From Acetivibrio ethanolgignens (GTDB taxonomy: Bacteria > Bacillota > Clostridia > Lachnospirales > Lachnospiraceae), in the NCBI RefSeq assembly GCF_001461035.1, contig NZ_LNAM01000001.1:1-64000 (forward strand): a stretch of DNA of 64,000 bases, written 5' to 3'. The translations under genes and the position numbers were made by a program. Under the pieces are notes generated by a model. That model ran no database searches and was not told the DNA's origin. It was given only the letters and a program-made list of their open reading frames with translations. Shown here one piece after another: positions 27,291-36,249 of this stretch. Position 1 is the first letter of the stretch. The number at the start of each line of letters is the position of its first letter.

Positions 27291-27310
27291 AAGCAACCTC
27301 CCATTAACTC

Positions 27311-27356
27311 AGCGTTTATATACTGTATATATTAATATATACAGTATATAAACGCT
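27311..27356 (-). promoter_or_regulatory. 46-bp perfect palindrome, likely GntR/YtrA operator
   Basis: The 23-base half starting AGCGTTTATATACTGTATAT is repeated as an exact reverse complement with no spacer, centred at 27333/27334. It covers the spacer and -10 of the operon promoter, so a bound dimer or pair of dimers would block RNA polymerase. No T-run follows on either side, so a simple terminator is unlikely. Confidence 0.8.
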
Positions 27357-27364
27357 TTTGTCAA
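27336..27364 (-). promoter_or_regulatory. Promoter of the GntR-ABC operon
   Basis: A consensus TTGACA (27364-27359), 17 bases, and TATATA (27341-27336). The -10 lies inside the palindrome and the -35 starts eight bases after the leuA stop. Confidence 0.75.
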
Positions 27365-27371
27365 TAGAAAA

Positions 27372-29033
27372 TTATAAATTCTTTCGCAGACGGTTCACCG
27401 CACTAAAGATAGCCCGTAGGGAAGAACGTGTAATATTGGAGCTGACACCAACACCATAGGTCACTTCATTGGTATCTCTATTTAACATATGGATATAGGT
27501 AACCGCCTGGGCATTGGAGCCGGTGCTTAAAGCATGCTCATTATAATCAAGCACCTTCAAATCCATATGGTACTGCTCTTCCATACCTCTTTGTACCGCA
27601 TCAATCGGTCCGTTACCAACTGCCTCAAAGCTCTTTTCCTCACCGTGGTCTGTATAGGTCACAAATACTCTGGTTTCATCGCCTTCCATATCCTCAATTT
27701 TGCATTTTTTAAAGTGCAGCGGCTCTTTTGCTTCCAGGTAATTTTTTCTGAATTCCTCCATGATTTGCTCTGGAGCCACTTCACCCTGCCGTTCTGCAAT
27801 CCTCTGGATGACATCTGCAAATTCCTTGTGCATACCCTTTGGAAGACGGAAACCAAAATAAGTATCCATTACAAAGGCTACGCCACCCTTGCCGGACTGG
27901 CTGTTGATGCGGACAATCGGCTCATACTGCCGCCCGATATCGGATGGATCAATTGGCAAATAGGGTACCTCCCAGTGCTTCTGCTTCCGCTCCTCCATTG
28001 CCTTGACACCCTTGTTGATGGCATCCTGATGAGAGCCGGAAAAGGCAGTAAATACCAGTTTACCTGCATAGGGATGTCTTGGATGAACCGGTATCTTATT
28101 ACAGCGTTCATAAACCTCTATAATCTCATTTATATTTTCAATCGCCAGGTTAGGATTGATACCCTGGGAAAACATATTATAGGCAATATTCATTATATCT
28201 ACGTTACCAGTTCTCTCTCCATTTCCAAAAATCGTACCCTCAATACGGTCACAGCCGGCAAGCAAGGCAAGCTCTGCAGAGGCTACTGCTGTACCCCGGT
28301 CATTGTGCGGATGAATACTTAAGATAACCGCCTCCCGGTTTTTAAAATGACGGTGCATCCACTCAATCTGGTCTGCATAGACATTTGGTGTATTCATTTC
28401 TACCGTAGAAGGCAGATTAATAATCACCGGCTTTTCCTTAGAAGCTCCCCATTCATCCAGTACAGCCTCACAGACTTCCAGTGCATAATCAAGCTCCGTT
28501 CCGGTAAAGCTCTCCGGTGAATACTCTAAGATAATCTTTCCCGGAAAGTCCTTCACTCTTTCCTTTACCATCCTCGTTCCATCGATAGCAATCTGTTTAA
28601 TTTCCTCTTTGCTTTTGTTAAAAACAACAGCTCTTTGCAGGGTAGAAGTAGAATTATAAATGTGAACAATCGCCGTCTTAATTCCCTCCAGAGCCTCAAA
28701 GGTTCTGTCAATCAGATGTTCCCGGCACTGTACCAGCACCTGAACTATCACATCCTCCGGTATCAGCTTCCGCTCTACCAGCTGTCGCAGGAAATCATAC
28801 TCAATCTGGGAAGCGGAAGGGAAGCCGACCTCTATCTCCTTAAAGCCCAGCCTAACTAAAAGATTAAAAAATTCAATTTTCTCTTCTACTACCATCGGCT
28901 CAATCAAAGCCTGATTGCCGTCACGCAAATCTACACTGCACCAGACTGGTGCCTTTTCAATCTCCTTATTCGGCCACTGCCTTTCTGGATAATCTACTAC
29001 TGGGTTTCTTTTGTATCTGCCATAATTCAGCAT
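27372..29033 (-). CDS. leuA: 2-isopropylmalate synthase (LeuA type 2)
   Basis: It condenses 2-oxoisovalerate with acetyl-CoA, the committed step of leucine synthesis. The 553-residue protein has the DRE-TIM motif CSVDLRDGNQAL, the metal-binding HxH in LSIHPHNDRGTA, GTIFGNGERTGN, and a C-terminal LeuA allosteric dimer domain (about 430-553). The length and the opening GRYKRNPVVDYPERQWP match the actinobacterial/clostridial long type. It stands alone behind a T-box leader with its own promoter, so it responds to uncharged tRNA, presumably tRNA-Leu. Confidence 0.95.
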   Translation of the reverse strand: MLNYGRYKRNPVVDYPERQWPNKEIEKAPVWCSVDLRDGNQALIEPMVVEEKIEFFNLLVRLGFKEIEVGFPSASQIEYDFLRQLVERKLIPEDVIVQVLVQCREHLIDRTFEALEGIKTAIVHIYNSTSTLQRAVVFNKSKEEIKQIAIDGTRMVKERVKDFPGKIILEYSPESFTGTELDYALEVCEAVLDEWGASKEKPVIINLPSTVEMNTPNVYADQIEWMHRHFKNREAVILSIHPHNDRGTAVASAELALLAGCDRIEGTIFGNGERTGNVDIMNIAYNMFSQGINPNLAIENINEIIEVYERCNKIPVHPRHPYAGKLVFTAFSGSHQDAINKGVKAMEERKQKHWEVPYLPIDPSDIGRQYEPIVRINSQSGKGGVAFVMDTYFGFRLPKGMHKEFADVIQRIAERQGEVAPEQIMEEFRKNYLEAKEPLHFKKCKIEDMEGDETRVFVTYTDHGEEKSFEAVGNGPIDAVQRGMEEQYHMDLKVLDYNEHALSTGSNAQAVTYIHMLNRDTNEVTYGVGVSSNITRSSLRAIFSAVNRLRKNL

Positions 29034-29047
29034 TGCATTTCCTCCTT

Positions 29048-29260
29048 CATAAAAAACTAAAAGCCTGCGTCTCTATCCCAAGAGACGCAGGCTGGCTACG
29101 CGGTACCACTCTTTTTCACACCTTATCGTGTGCACTCACTGGATACAGGCCAATGGCTGTATATCCTGCTGTCTGATAACGGTCAGCTTCCGTCCTTACC
29201 TACTAAAGGTTCAGTAAGACTGCTCAAGGGCGAGTTCCACTTTCCTCTGCAGTTTTATTA
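29048..29260 (-). promoter_or_regulatory. T-box leader of leuA
   Basis: The 14-base T-box core AGAGTGGTACCGCG (29112-29099) is present, with a terminator immediately downstream and about 150 bases of structured leader upstream, including TGCACACGATAAGGTGTG. When uncharged tRNA binds, the T-box should form an antiterminator and allow leuA expression. The specifier codon was not assigned by eye; leucine is inferred from the gene. Confidence 0.92.
29051..29092 (-). terminator. T-box-controlled terminator before leuA
   Basis: A perfect 11-bp stem, GCCTGCGTCTC (29063-29073) with GAGACGCAGGC (29082-29092), is followed on the minus strand by TTTTAGTTTTTT. It lies between the T-box sequence and the leuA ribosome site. 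Confidence 0.9.
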
Positions 29261-29266
29261 TTACCT

Positions 29267-29295
29267 ATAATAATAGATAAATTGATTTCTGTCAA
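29267..29295 (-). promoter_or_regulatory. Promoter of the leuA T-box transcript
   Basis: Consensus TTGACA (29295-29290), 17 bases, TATTAT (29272-29267). It would give a leader of about 225 bases, which fits a T-box. Confidence 0.75.
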
Positions 29296-29309
29296 TCCTC
29301 AAAATATTT

Positions 29310-30029
29310 TTATTTTGTCAAATATTTTAATGCCTTTACGCTGCTTTTCTGATTTTGAGTATTTGCCACAATGCCAATTACCGGAGTCTTCATTCCCGTC
29401 CCCAGCTCCTCAAACCGCTGCAATCCCTTCAGATAAATCCCATAAGCCATCGTTTCTCCGTAGCTTACCTTTTCACCTTCCATCTCTTTTGTCCGATCCA
29501 GATAGATTCTGTCGGACAATCGGCTATACAGATCCGTCGGCAGAGCTTCTGCCAGATCCATAAAATACCCCTGCTTTGCAAAATAATGAAATTCTTCTTC
29601 CCCAGCAATTACAATATCCAGCATTTTGGAATGTGCCTGTGCCGAAAGCTTCTGTATAGCTCCCAGGCTTCCCTGGTCCATTCCCTCAAGCTCTATAAAA
29701 TAGGAGCTGTCCAAAACAACATTCTCCAGATTCTCGCATTCTAACAGTCCTGCCAGGGATTTCATCATCTCGTCTTCTTTTTCCTGAGTTGAACTGCTAT
29801 TAATCAAAGCAACATACAAATCTATCTCATTTTTAGGTGAAAGTATGTTAGAAAAAAACCAGAGACCAAAGGCTAGTGCTCCAAGTATCGCCAGCGTTTT
29901 TATCAGATAGTAATCCTTAAAATACTGCCATCTCTCTGCACCGCTTAATTCCTTCCATTTCTGCCTTTCTGCCTTATTCTTTCTTTTATCATAAATATAG
30001 GCATCCTCCTGCAAACGCGTTTCCTTCAC
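29310..30029 (-). CDS. Membrane-anchored protein of unknown function
   Basis: The 239-residue protein has a charged N-terminal cytoplasmic segment, one transmembrane helix at about residues 43-62 (TLAILGALAFGLWFFSNIL) and an exterior domain of about 175 residues. The exterior part has a binding-protein-like feel (IDLYVALINSSS, MLDIVIAGEEEFHYFAKQGY), but no family is recognised. A GTG at 30029 is the only start near the 5' end, with a GGGGGT stretch upstream. Similar single-pass proteins are common in Lachnospiraceae; the role is unknown. Confidence 0.65.
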   Translation of the reverse strand: MKETRLQEDAYIYDKRKNKAERQKWKELSGAERWQYFKDYYLIKTLAILGALAFGLWFFSNILSPKNEIDLYVALINSSSTQEKEDEMMKSLAGLLECENLENVVLDSSYFIELEGMDQGSLGAIQKLSAQAHSKMLDIVIAGEEEFHYFAKQGYFMDLAEALPTDLYSRLSDRIYLDRTKEMEGEKVSYGETMAYGIYLKGLQRFEELGTGMKTPVIGIVANTQNQKSSVKALKYLTK

Positions 30030-30087
30030 GGAAAAATTACCCCCAATCCTGTTTATTCTCTATTTAATAGTACCACAGTCCTGCCAT

Positions 30088-30148
30088 TAAAAAAAGAAAT
30101 TAACGGCTGTGGTTTCACAACGAAACACTTCGTTTTAAAACCACAGCC
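30088..30148 (-). terminator. Terminator after cheW
   Basis: A GGCTGTGGTTT/AAACCACAGCC stem (30105-30115 with 30138-30148) has an inner AACGAA...TTCGTT-type stem and is followed by an ATTTCTTTTTTT run on the minus strand. It ends the secA-prfB-cheW transcript. Confidence 0.85.
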
Positions 30149-30166
30149 AGACTCTTTAAACGTAAT

Positions 30167-30676
30167 TTATTCCTCTTCCTCAGAAGCTTCCTCTACAGCC
30201 TCTTCCTGCTTCTTGCTATCCTCAATAAACTTCTGGATGTTCCGCTTTTCCTCCTCCGTAAGCATACCCTCCAGGTCGATCATGATGGCCAGTGTATCCT
30301 TAAGATGTACCACCTTGGAAATATAGCCAGTATTCTGGTTCTGAATCAGAGCCGGCACAGCGGTGAACTCCTTATCATCTACCTCTATAATTTCCCGCAT
30401 TCGGTCTACTTCCATGGCTAGCATAACTCCATTCTTAAGACCGCCAATAATCAGCTGAGTTTCACTGTCTGGCTGTTTTGGCAAAAGCCCCAGCTTGGTA
30501 CGGAGGCTATAAACAGGAATTACCTCTCCACGCAGGTTTAAGAGTCCCTTAATGTGGGGCAAACTGCTTGGTACTGGGATAAAATCCAGCATTTTTTCAA
30601 TCCCTTTGGTTGCTTCTACATCCAGTCCGTATACATATCTGTCCAGATAGAAAAATACAACTCTTTTTGTAGCCAT
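30167..30676 (-). CDS. cheW: Chemotaxis coupling protein CheW
   Basis: The 169-residue protein links chemoreceptors to the kinase CheA. It begins with the CheW beta-strand pattern VVFFYLDRYVYGLDVEATKGI, contains IPVPSSLPHIKGLLNLRGEV followed by IPVYSLRTKLG, and ends in an acidic helical tail. It lies 16 bases after prfB in the secA-prfB-cheW operon, apart from the flagellar block. CheW copies outside main chemotaxis operons can serve separate receptor arrays. Confidence 0.9.
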   Translation of the reverse strand: MATKRVVFFYLDRYVYGLDVEATKGIEKMLDFIPVPSSLPHIKGLLNLRGEVIPVYSLRTKLGLLPKQPDSETQLIIGGLKNGVMLAMEVDRMREIIEVDDKEFTAVPALIQNQNTGYISKVVHLKDTLAIMIDLEGMLTEEEKRNIQKFIEDSKKQEEAVEEASEEEE

Positions 30677-30692
30677 AGCTTACTCCTCTCTA

Positions 30693-31797
30693 CTACTTGC
30701 TGATGCTCTTTAAATATGCGTTAATAAACAAATCAATATCTCCATCCAGTACAGCACTTACATTTCCCGTCTCTACATTGGTTCTGTGATCCTTTACCAT
30801 CGAATATGGCTGCATAACATAGGAACGAATCTGGCTTCCCCAGCCAATCTCCTTCGTTTCACCACGGATTTCCGATTCCTTCTTTGCATTCTCCTCCTGT
30901 TTTAAAAGATAGAGCTTTGCCTTTAACATCTGCATTGCCTTATCCTTATTCATGTGCTGAGAACGCTCATTCTGGCACTGTACTACGATTCCTGTCGGAA
31001 AATGAGTAATACGGATTGCCGAAGAGGTCTTATTAATATGCTGTCCACCGGCACCACTGGAGCGATAGGTATCGATATGAATGTCATCATCTGCAATCTC
31101 AATATCAATATCCTCTTCAATATCTGGCATGACATCACAGGATACAAAGGAAGTCTGCCGCTTACCTGCCGCATTAAAAGGGGAAATCCGTATCAGACGG
31201 TGTACTCCTCTTTCGGATTTTAAATATCCATAAGCATTCTCTCCGGCAATCTCTAAGGTTACCGACCTAAGCCCAGCCCCATCACCATCCAGATAATCCA
31301 GCATAGTAACAGAAAAGCCCTTTTTCTCTGCCCATCTTTGGTACATCCGGCACAGCATGCTCGCCCAGTCACAGCTTTCCGTACCACCTGCACCGGCATG
31401 AAGGGTAAGAATCGCGTTATCCTTGTCATATTCCTCAGAAAGAAGGGTCTGGATACGCAGGTTCTCATAGTGTTCAATAAACTCCTTCAGGGCTTCATCT
31501 ATCTCCGGAATCAGAGAAGCATCACTTTCTTCATAGCCCATCACCAGCAGAGTCTCAATATCCTCGTATTCTCCCTTCAGCTGGTTATAGGTATCCAAAG
31601 TACCCTTCAGACCTTTTAATTCCTTCATACACTCCTGAGACCTCTCCGGGTCCTCCCAAAAGTCCGGAGCCTCCATAATCAGCTCCAGCTCTTCAATCCT
31701 AAGCTTTTTATTAGCCAGGTCAAAGTGAATCCCCGATTTCTTCTAATGGCTTTGCATAGGTACCCAGAGTATACTTAAACTGGTCTAACTCTACCAT
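30693..31797 (-). CDS. prfB: Peptide chain release factor 2 (programmed +1 frameshift)
   Basis: RF2 releases peptides at UGA and UAA. The gene begins at ATG 31797 after AGAGGTG and reads 25 codons to an in-frame UGA at 31722-31720. Continuing in the +1 frame (CTT-T-GAC) restores the protein, giving 367 residues in all. Domain marks are the RF2 tripeptide in RISPFNAAGKRQTSF and the catalytic GGQ in SSGAGGQHINKTSS. The slippery CUU UGA C and an upstream GGGGA Shine-Dalgarno-like stretch match the known autoregulatory frameshift. It lies 33 bases after secA. Confidence 0.95.
31714..31736 (-). other. prfB programmed frameshift site
   Basis: CTTTGAC spans 31725-31719, with GGGGA at 31735-31731 upstream as the internal Shine-Dalgarno-like stimulator. 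The spacing is about two bases longer than in the E. coli site. Confidence 0.9.
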
Positions 31798-31830
31798 ATC
31801 ATTCACCTCTTTTTCATTTCTTTTCTGTGG

Positions 31831-34401
31831 CTACGCATTTCTTCCACAGCAGAACTTATATTTCTTACCGCTTCCACAAGGACATGGATCATTTGGCATA
31901 ACCTTCTTGCTGGTTCTCTTTACAGGAGTCTTTCCCGCAGAATCATCCTTGTTTGTTCCCGTCACCTTGGCAACCTGTTCTCTTTCTACCTTCTGCTCAA
32001 TCCGTACATGGAGAAGAGCACCTACCGTATCCTCTTCAATAGACTCTGTCATCTCTTCAAACATCTCATAGCCCATGAACTTATACTCTACCAGAGGGTC
32101 TCTCTGTCCATAAGCCTGCAAACCGATGCCTTGACGCAGCTGATCCATATCATCAATATGATCCATCCACTTATGGTCGATTACCTTTAACAGGATAACC
32201 CGCTCAATTTCACGAATCTGTTCTGGCTCTGGGAATTCCGCTTCCTTTGCCTCATAAAGCTTCACAGCAGCCTCCTTTAGCTGCTGAATCAGCTCGGCCT
32301 TCTTTCCATGCTTTATCTGTTCTTCGGTAAGCTTAATCGGAGGCATAGGATAAATCCGTAAAATTAGCTGGTTTAATTCCTCCATATCCCATTCTTCCGG
32401 TGTCTGGTCATCACCAATGCAACGATTCACCAGACGTTCTATCGTATCTGTCATCATCTTATAGATGACATCACGCATACTTTCGCCATTTAATACCTTT
32501 TTACGCTCTGTGTAAATAATCTCACGCTGGTCATTATTTACCTGATCGTACTCCAACAGGTTCTTACGAATGCCAAAGTTGTTAGACTCTATCTTCATCT
32601 GAGCCCTCTCAATGGCACTGCTTAGCATCTTATGCTCCAGCTGCTCACCCTCTGGAAGTCCCATAGAGGTAAACATAGACATCAGCCTCTCAGAGCCGAA
32701 CAGTCGCATAAGGTCATCCTCCAGGGAAATATAGAAACGGGACTCTCCCGGATCTCCCTGACGACCGGCACGGCCACGCAGCTGGTTATCAATACGACGG
32801 GACTCATGACGCTCTGTACCGATAATCTTCAGACCTCCAAGCTCTACAACTCCCTCGCCCAGCTTAATATCCGTACCACGGCCTGCCATGTTGGTAGCGA
32901 TAGTTACTGCACCGTACTGACCGGCATCAGCAATAATTTCTGCCTCAATTTCATGGAATTTCGCATTCAGTACCTTATGTGGAACTCCTTTTCTGCGGAG
33001 CATATCACTTAATTCCTCAGAAGCTTCGATGGTAATTGTACCAACCAGTACTGGCTGGCCTTTCTCATGAGCCTCTACAATAGCATCTACTACCGCATGA
33101 AGCTTTTCTTTCTTTGTCTTATATACCGCATCCTGCAAATCCGCTCTGGCAATTGGTTTGTTGGTCGGAACCTCAATAACATCCATACCATAGATTTCAC
33201 GGAACTCTTTTTCCTCTGTCAAAGCAGTACCGGTCATACCAGATTTCTTTGCATACTTATTAAAGAAGTTCTGGAAGGTAATCGTAGCCAGAGTCTTACT
33301 CTCACGCTTTACCTTTACATGCTCCTTTGCCTCAATCGCCTGATGAAGGCCGTCAGAATAACGGCGGCCCGGCATAATACGTCCAGTAAACTCATCTACG
33401 ATTAAGACCTCATCATCCTTAACTACATAGTCCTTATCGCGGAACATCAGGTTATGTGCCCGCAGAGCAAGAATAATATTATGCTGGATTTCCAGGTTCT
33501 CCGGGTCAGCCAGATTCTCAATCTGGAAGAATTTCTCTACCTTCTTAACACCCTTTTCTGTCAGGTTTACATTTTTATCCTTTTCATTAACAACGAAATC
33601 ACCGGTTTCATTGTCATCTTCCTTCATCAGAATATCCATCTTGGTAAGCTCTTTTGCAGTACCACGCTCCAGCTGTCTTGCCAGAATATCACAGGCTTCA
33701 TAAAGCTTGGTAGATTTACCGCTCTGACCGGAAATAATCAAAGGTGTCCTCGCCTCATCAATCAGTACAGAGTCAACCTCATCAATAATCGCATAATGCA
33801 GGTCACGGAGCACCAGCTGCTCTTTATAAATAACCATATTATCTCTTAAGTAATCAAAGCCCAGCTCGTTGTTCGTAGCATAAGTAATATCACAGGCATA
33901 GGCAGCTCTTCTTTCTTCGCTTTCCATACCATTTAAGATAACGCCGACCCTTAAGCCCAAAAACTCATGAATCTGTCCCATCCATTCTGCATCACGCTTT
34001 GCCAGATAATCATTAACGGTAACGATGTGTACACCTTTACCCTCTAAGGCATTCAAATAGGCAGGCAGAGTAGAAACCAGGGTCTTACCTTCACCAGTAC
34101 GCATCTCGGTAATACGACCCTGATGAAGAATCACACCACCAATCAGCTGTACACGGTAATGTCTCATACCCAGCACACGCTTAGAAGCCTCTCTTACCGT
34201 AGCAAAAGCCTCCGGAAGCAGGTCATCCAGTGTCTCTCCATTCTGCAATCTGTTTTTATATTCATCGGTCTTAGCTCTCAGTTCTTCATCTGTCAGCTTT
34301 TCAAGCTCCGGCTCCATAGCCTCAATTTTATCTACAATCGGATAAATCCGCTTCAGCTCATGCTGGCTATGAGTACCGAACATCTTTGTTATAATATTCA
34401 T
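31831..34401 (-). CDS. secA: Preprotein translocase ATPase SecA
   Basis: The 856-residue motor drives proteins through SecYEG. It has Walker [18 protein letters not shown], the DEAD-type motif [33 protein letters not shown], the helical scaffold and a C-terminal SEC-C zinc motif [14 protein letters not shown]. The start at 34401 ([12 protein letters not shown]) is used because the upstream in-frame ATG lacks a ribosome site. A good promoter lies 64 bases upstream. It heads the secA-prfB-cheW operon. Confidence 0.97.
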   Translation of the reverse strand: MNIITKMFGTHSQHELKRIYPIVDKIEAMEPELEKLTDEELRAKTDEYKNRLQNGETLDDLLPEAFATVREASKRVLGMRHYRVQLIGGVILHQGRITEMRTGEGKTLVSTLPAYLNALEGKGVHIVTVNDYLAKRDAEWMGQIHEFLGLRVGVILNGMESEERRAAYACDITYATNNELGFDYLRDNMVIYKEQLVLRDLHYAIIDEVDSVLIDEARTPLIISGQSGKSTKLYEACDILARQLERGTAKELTKMDILMKEDDNETGDFVVNEKDKNVNLTEKGVKKVEKFFQIENLADPENLEIQHNIILALRAHNLMFRDKDYVVKDDEVLIVDEFTGRIMPGRRYSDGLHQAIEAKEHVKVKRESKTLATITFQNFFNKYAKKSGMTGTALTEEKEFREIYGMDVIEVPTNKPIARADLQDAVYKTKKEKLHAVVDAIVEAHEKGQPVLVGTITIEASEELSDMLRRKGVPHKVLNAKFHEIEAEIIADAGQYGAVTIATNMAGRGTDIKLGEGVVELGGLKIIGTERHESRRIDNQLRGRAGRQGDPGESRFYISLEDDLMRLFGSERLMSMFTSMGLPEGEQLEHKMLSSAIERAQMKIESNNFGIRKNLLEYDQVNNDQREIIYTERKKVLNGESMRDVIYKMMTDTIERLVNRCIGDDQTPEEWDMEELNQLILRIYPMPPIKLTEEQIKHGKKAELIQQLKEAAVKLYEAKEAEFPEPEQIREIERVILLKVIDHKWMDHIDDMDQLRQGIGLQAYGQRDPLVEYKFMGYEMFEEMTESIEEDTVGALLHVRIEQKVEREQVAKVTGTNKDDSAGKTPVKRTSKKVMPNDPCPCGSGKKYKFCCGRNA

Positions 34402-34464
34402 GTTCCCTTTCACTCCTATATAAATTTGTAATGGAATCCCTCTCATTCCACAACACTAATTTAT

Positions 34465-34493
34465 ATTCTAACATTAATTCATCATCCTAGCAA
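34465..34493 (-). promoter_or_regulatory. Promoter of the secA operon
   Basis: TTGCTA (34493-34488), 17 bases, TAGAAT (34470-34465), just downstream of the preceding transcript's terminator. Confidence 0.7.
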
Positions 34494-34506
34494 CTGTTTT
34501 TTCCTT

Positions 34507-34557
34507 AAAAAAGCTGTCACCTCACGATACCATTATCGTTCAAGTGACAGCTTTTTT
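34507..34557 (-). terminator. Terminator after the CO dehydrogenase operon
   Basis: A perfect 14-base match, AAAAAAGCTGTCAC (34507-34520) with GTGACAGCTTTTTT (34544-34557), begins five bases past the stop of the flavin oxidoreductase gene. The A/T ends make it work in both directions. Confidence 0.92.
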
Positions 34558-34562
34558 CATCA

Positions 34563-35789
34563 TCATTTGTAAGTATAAAAATAAGCTCCTTTTTCATCTA
34601 TCCCATAAAAATCTCCAAAAGAAAGATGGAAAATATCCTTTTTAACCATACTCAAATCAACCTCATTTTTAATCAGATACTGGTAAATTCCTGCATAATC
34701 GATAGAACCCTGAAGCAAAATGCTTTCTAATCTTCCATTTCGAAGAATTGCTCTCTTATAATTTCCTGAATCCTCACATTCCAGCACAGTATCTCCAGCC
34801 TCTTCCACTCCACGCCCTAAAGAAAGGGTCGTAAGTCCATAAAAATTCATGGTATTTTTCATAGCATAGCGGTCAACATAATATCTTTGTTGTCCACACA
34901 TATTATAAGCAGCCGTTTCTCCCTGTTTCATGGCATTTGGCCATATTGCCGAAAGCCCTGTTACATCTCCTGCTGCATAAACTCCCGGACAGCTGGTTTC
35001 CATAGTATCTGATACCTTGATAAAACGTTCCACTGCAATTTTTGTATCTAACACACACTCCAAAGCCGGACGAACGCCTGCAGCCACGATGACAAGATCA
35101 CAATTTATTTTTGTTCCATCATCAAGAATAACAGCATCTATGCTTCCATTTTCATCCATATGAGTTTCAGAGGCCTTTTTCCCAAGCAGGAACTGACAGC
35201 CCCTTTGCTCAAACAGCTCTTTATAAGCCTTTCCAGCCTTTTCATTGAGCTGTATCGGCAGAATACGGTCTGCCATCTCCACCACTGTTACCTTCTTATC
35301 CTGTTCTAAAAAAGCATAAGCTGCGTCCATGCCTACCAGGCCGGAGCCTATAATCAAAATATGAGAAGCCTGCTCTGCCATTTTCCGGATTTTCTGGGCA
35401 TCTGAAAGATGACGGAGCCCAAATACATTACCAGCCTCACGAAGCTGTCCTACCGGTGGTATGATACTGTTAGCTCCTGTTGCAATCAGAAGCCTGTCAT
35501 AGTGATAGCTCTGCCCATTCTCCAAAACAACCTCTTTCTCTTTCGTTCGAATGGTTTTTACCGTTGCCTTTGAGATCCAGTTAATTCGATCAGAAACGAA
35601 AAATTCCGGTTCTACAAAAGATAAGCTTTTCTCGTCACGCTCATAGCTTAAGTAGCGGTGAAGCATACAGCGGGAATGAACATATTCATCCGTCGATATT
35701 ATCGTAATATAAGCCTCCGGGTCTAAACGATGTATTGTTTTTGCTGCTGTTATACCGGCAGCTCCAGCTCCAATAATCATATGTATCAT
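34563..35789 (-). CDS. FAD-dependent pyridine-nucleotide oxidoreductase (CODH-linked FNOR)
   Basis: The 408-residue flavoprotein has an FAD-binding GxGxxG (IIGAGAAGITAAKTI) at the N-terminus, a second dinucleotide motif LIIGSGLVGMDAAYAFLEQ (about 143-161) for NAD(P)H and the FAD-binding TSCPGVYAAGDV. It has no redox cysteine pair of the thioredoxin-reductase type. Together with cooS and cooF it forms the known CODH - ferredoxin - FNOR cluster type, in which electrons from CO would pass via CooF to NAD(P). It overlaps cooF by four bases, with GAGGAGGTGA before the ATG. Confidence 0.88.
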   Translation of the reverse strand: MIHMIIGAGAAGITAAKTIHRLDPEAYITIISTDEYVHSRCMLHRYLSYERDEKSLSFVEPEFFVSDRINWISKATVKTIRTKEKEVVLENGQSYHYDRLLIATGANSIIPPVGQLREAGNVFGLRHLSDAQKIRKMAEQASHILIIGSGLVGMDAAYAFLEQDKKVTVVEMADRILPIQLNEKAGKAYKELFEQRGCQFLLGKKASETHMDENGSIDAVILDDGTKINCDLVIVAAGVRPALECVLDTKIAVERFIKVSDTMETSCPGVYAAGDVTGLSAIWPNAMKQGETAAYNMCGQQRYYVDRYAMKNTMNFYGLTTLSLGRGVEEAGDTVLECEDSGNYKRAILRNGRLESILLQGSIDYAGIYQYLIKNEVDLSMVKKDIFHLSFGDFYGIDEKGAYFYTYK

Positions 35790-36238
35790 GGCGTCACCTC
35801 CTCAATATAAATTGCCTCCTTCGGACAGGCCTTAACACAGCTTGGCTCACCACCATTCTCCAGACAAAAATCGCATTTTATAACTCTTGTTCTGGTTGCC
35901 TGATCTGGCTTCAATACTCCATAGGGACAATTCATTACGCACATAAAGCAGGAACCACATTTTTCTTCATCATAAGACACAAGTCCGGTGAGAAAATCCT
36001 TTGTAAGAGCCCCACTCATACAGGACATAACGCACTCAGGCATATCACAATGACGGCAGAATATAGGACGGTATTTGCCATCTAAGACTGATTCGATATG
36101 ATTTCTGGACTCATTCCGGATATCTGTTAAATCCAGATCATAGATTGTACCTGGAGCTTCTCTATGTGCCTGCATACACGCCACTACACAGTTTTTACAT
36201 CCGTCACATTCAGCTGCGTTTATCATAATCCTTCTCAT
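35786..36238 (-). CDS. cooF: Four-cluster ferredoxin, CooF-type electron carrier
   Basis: The 150-residue iron-sulfur protein has four cysteine motifs: CDGCKNCVVAC, CRHCDMPECVMSC, CGSCFMCVMNCP and CDFCLENGGEPSCVKACP. This is the CooF/HycB-like arrangement for four [4Fe-4S] clusters. It lies between cooS and the FAD oxidoreductase, so it should carry electrons between them. The start at 36238 has AGGAGG seven bases upstream, which rules out the GTG two codons earlier. Confidence 0.9.
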   Translation of the reverse strand: MRRIMINAAECDGCKNCVVACMQAHREAPGTIYDLDLTDIRNESRNHIESVLDGKYRPIFCRHCDMPECVMSCMSGALTKDFLTGLVSYDEEKCGSCFMCVMNCPYGVLKPDQATRTRVIKCDFCLENGGEPSCVKACPKEAIYIEEVTP

Positions 36239-36249
36239 AAGCACTCCTC

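Noticed and set aside
27311-27356. The 46-bp palindrome as a leuA terminator
   Set aside because: It is AT-rich with no T-run after either arm, and it contains the -10 of the next operon's promoter.
27534-28322. 262-codon plus-strand open frame opposite leuA
   Set aside because: The opposite strand encodes a fully conserved 2-isopropylmalate synthase; the frame has no motif or ribosome site.
30693-31676. prfB as an N-terminally truncated gene or pseudogene starting at 31676
   Set aside because: The missing N-terminus is present upstream in another frame and is joined by a canonical CUUUGAC programmed frameshift.
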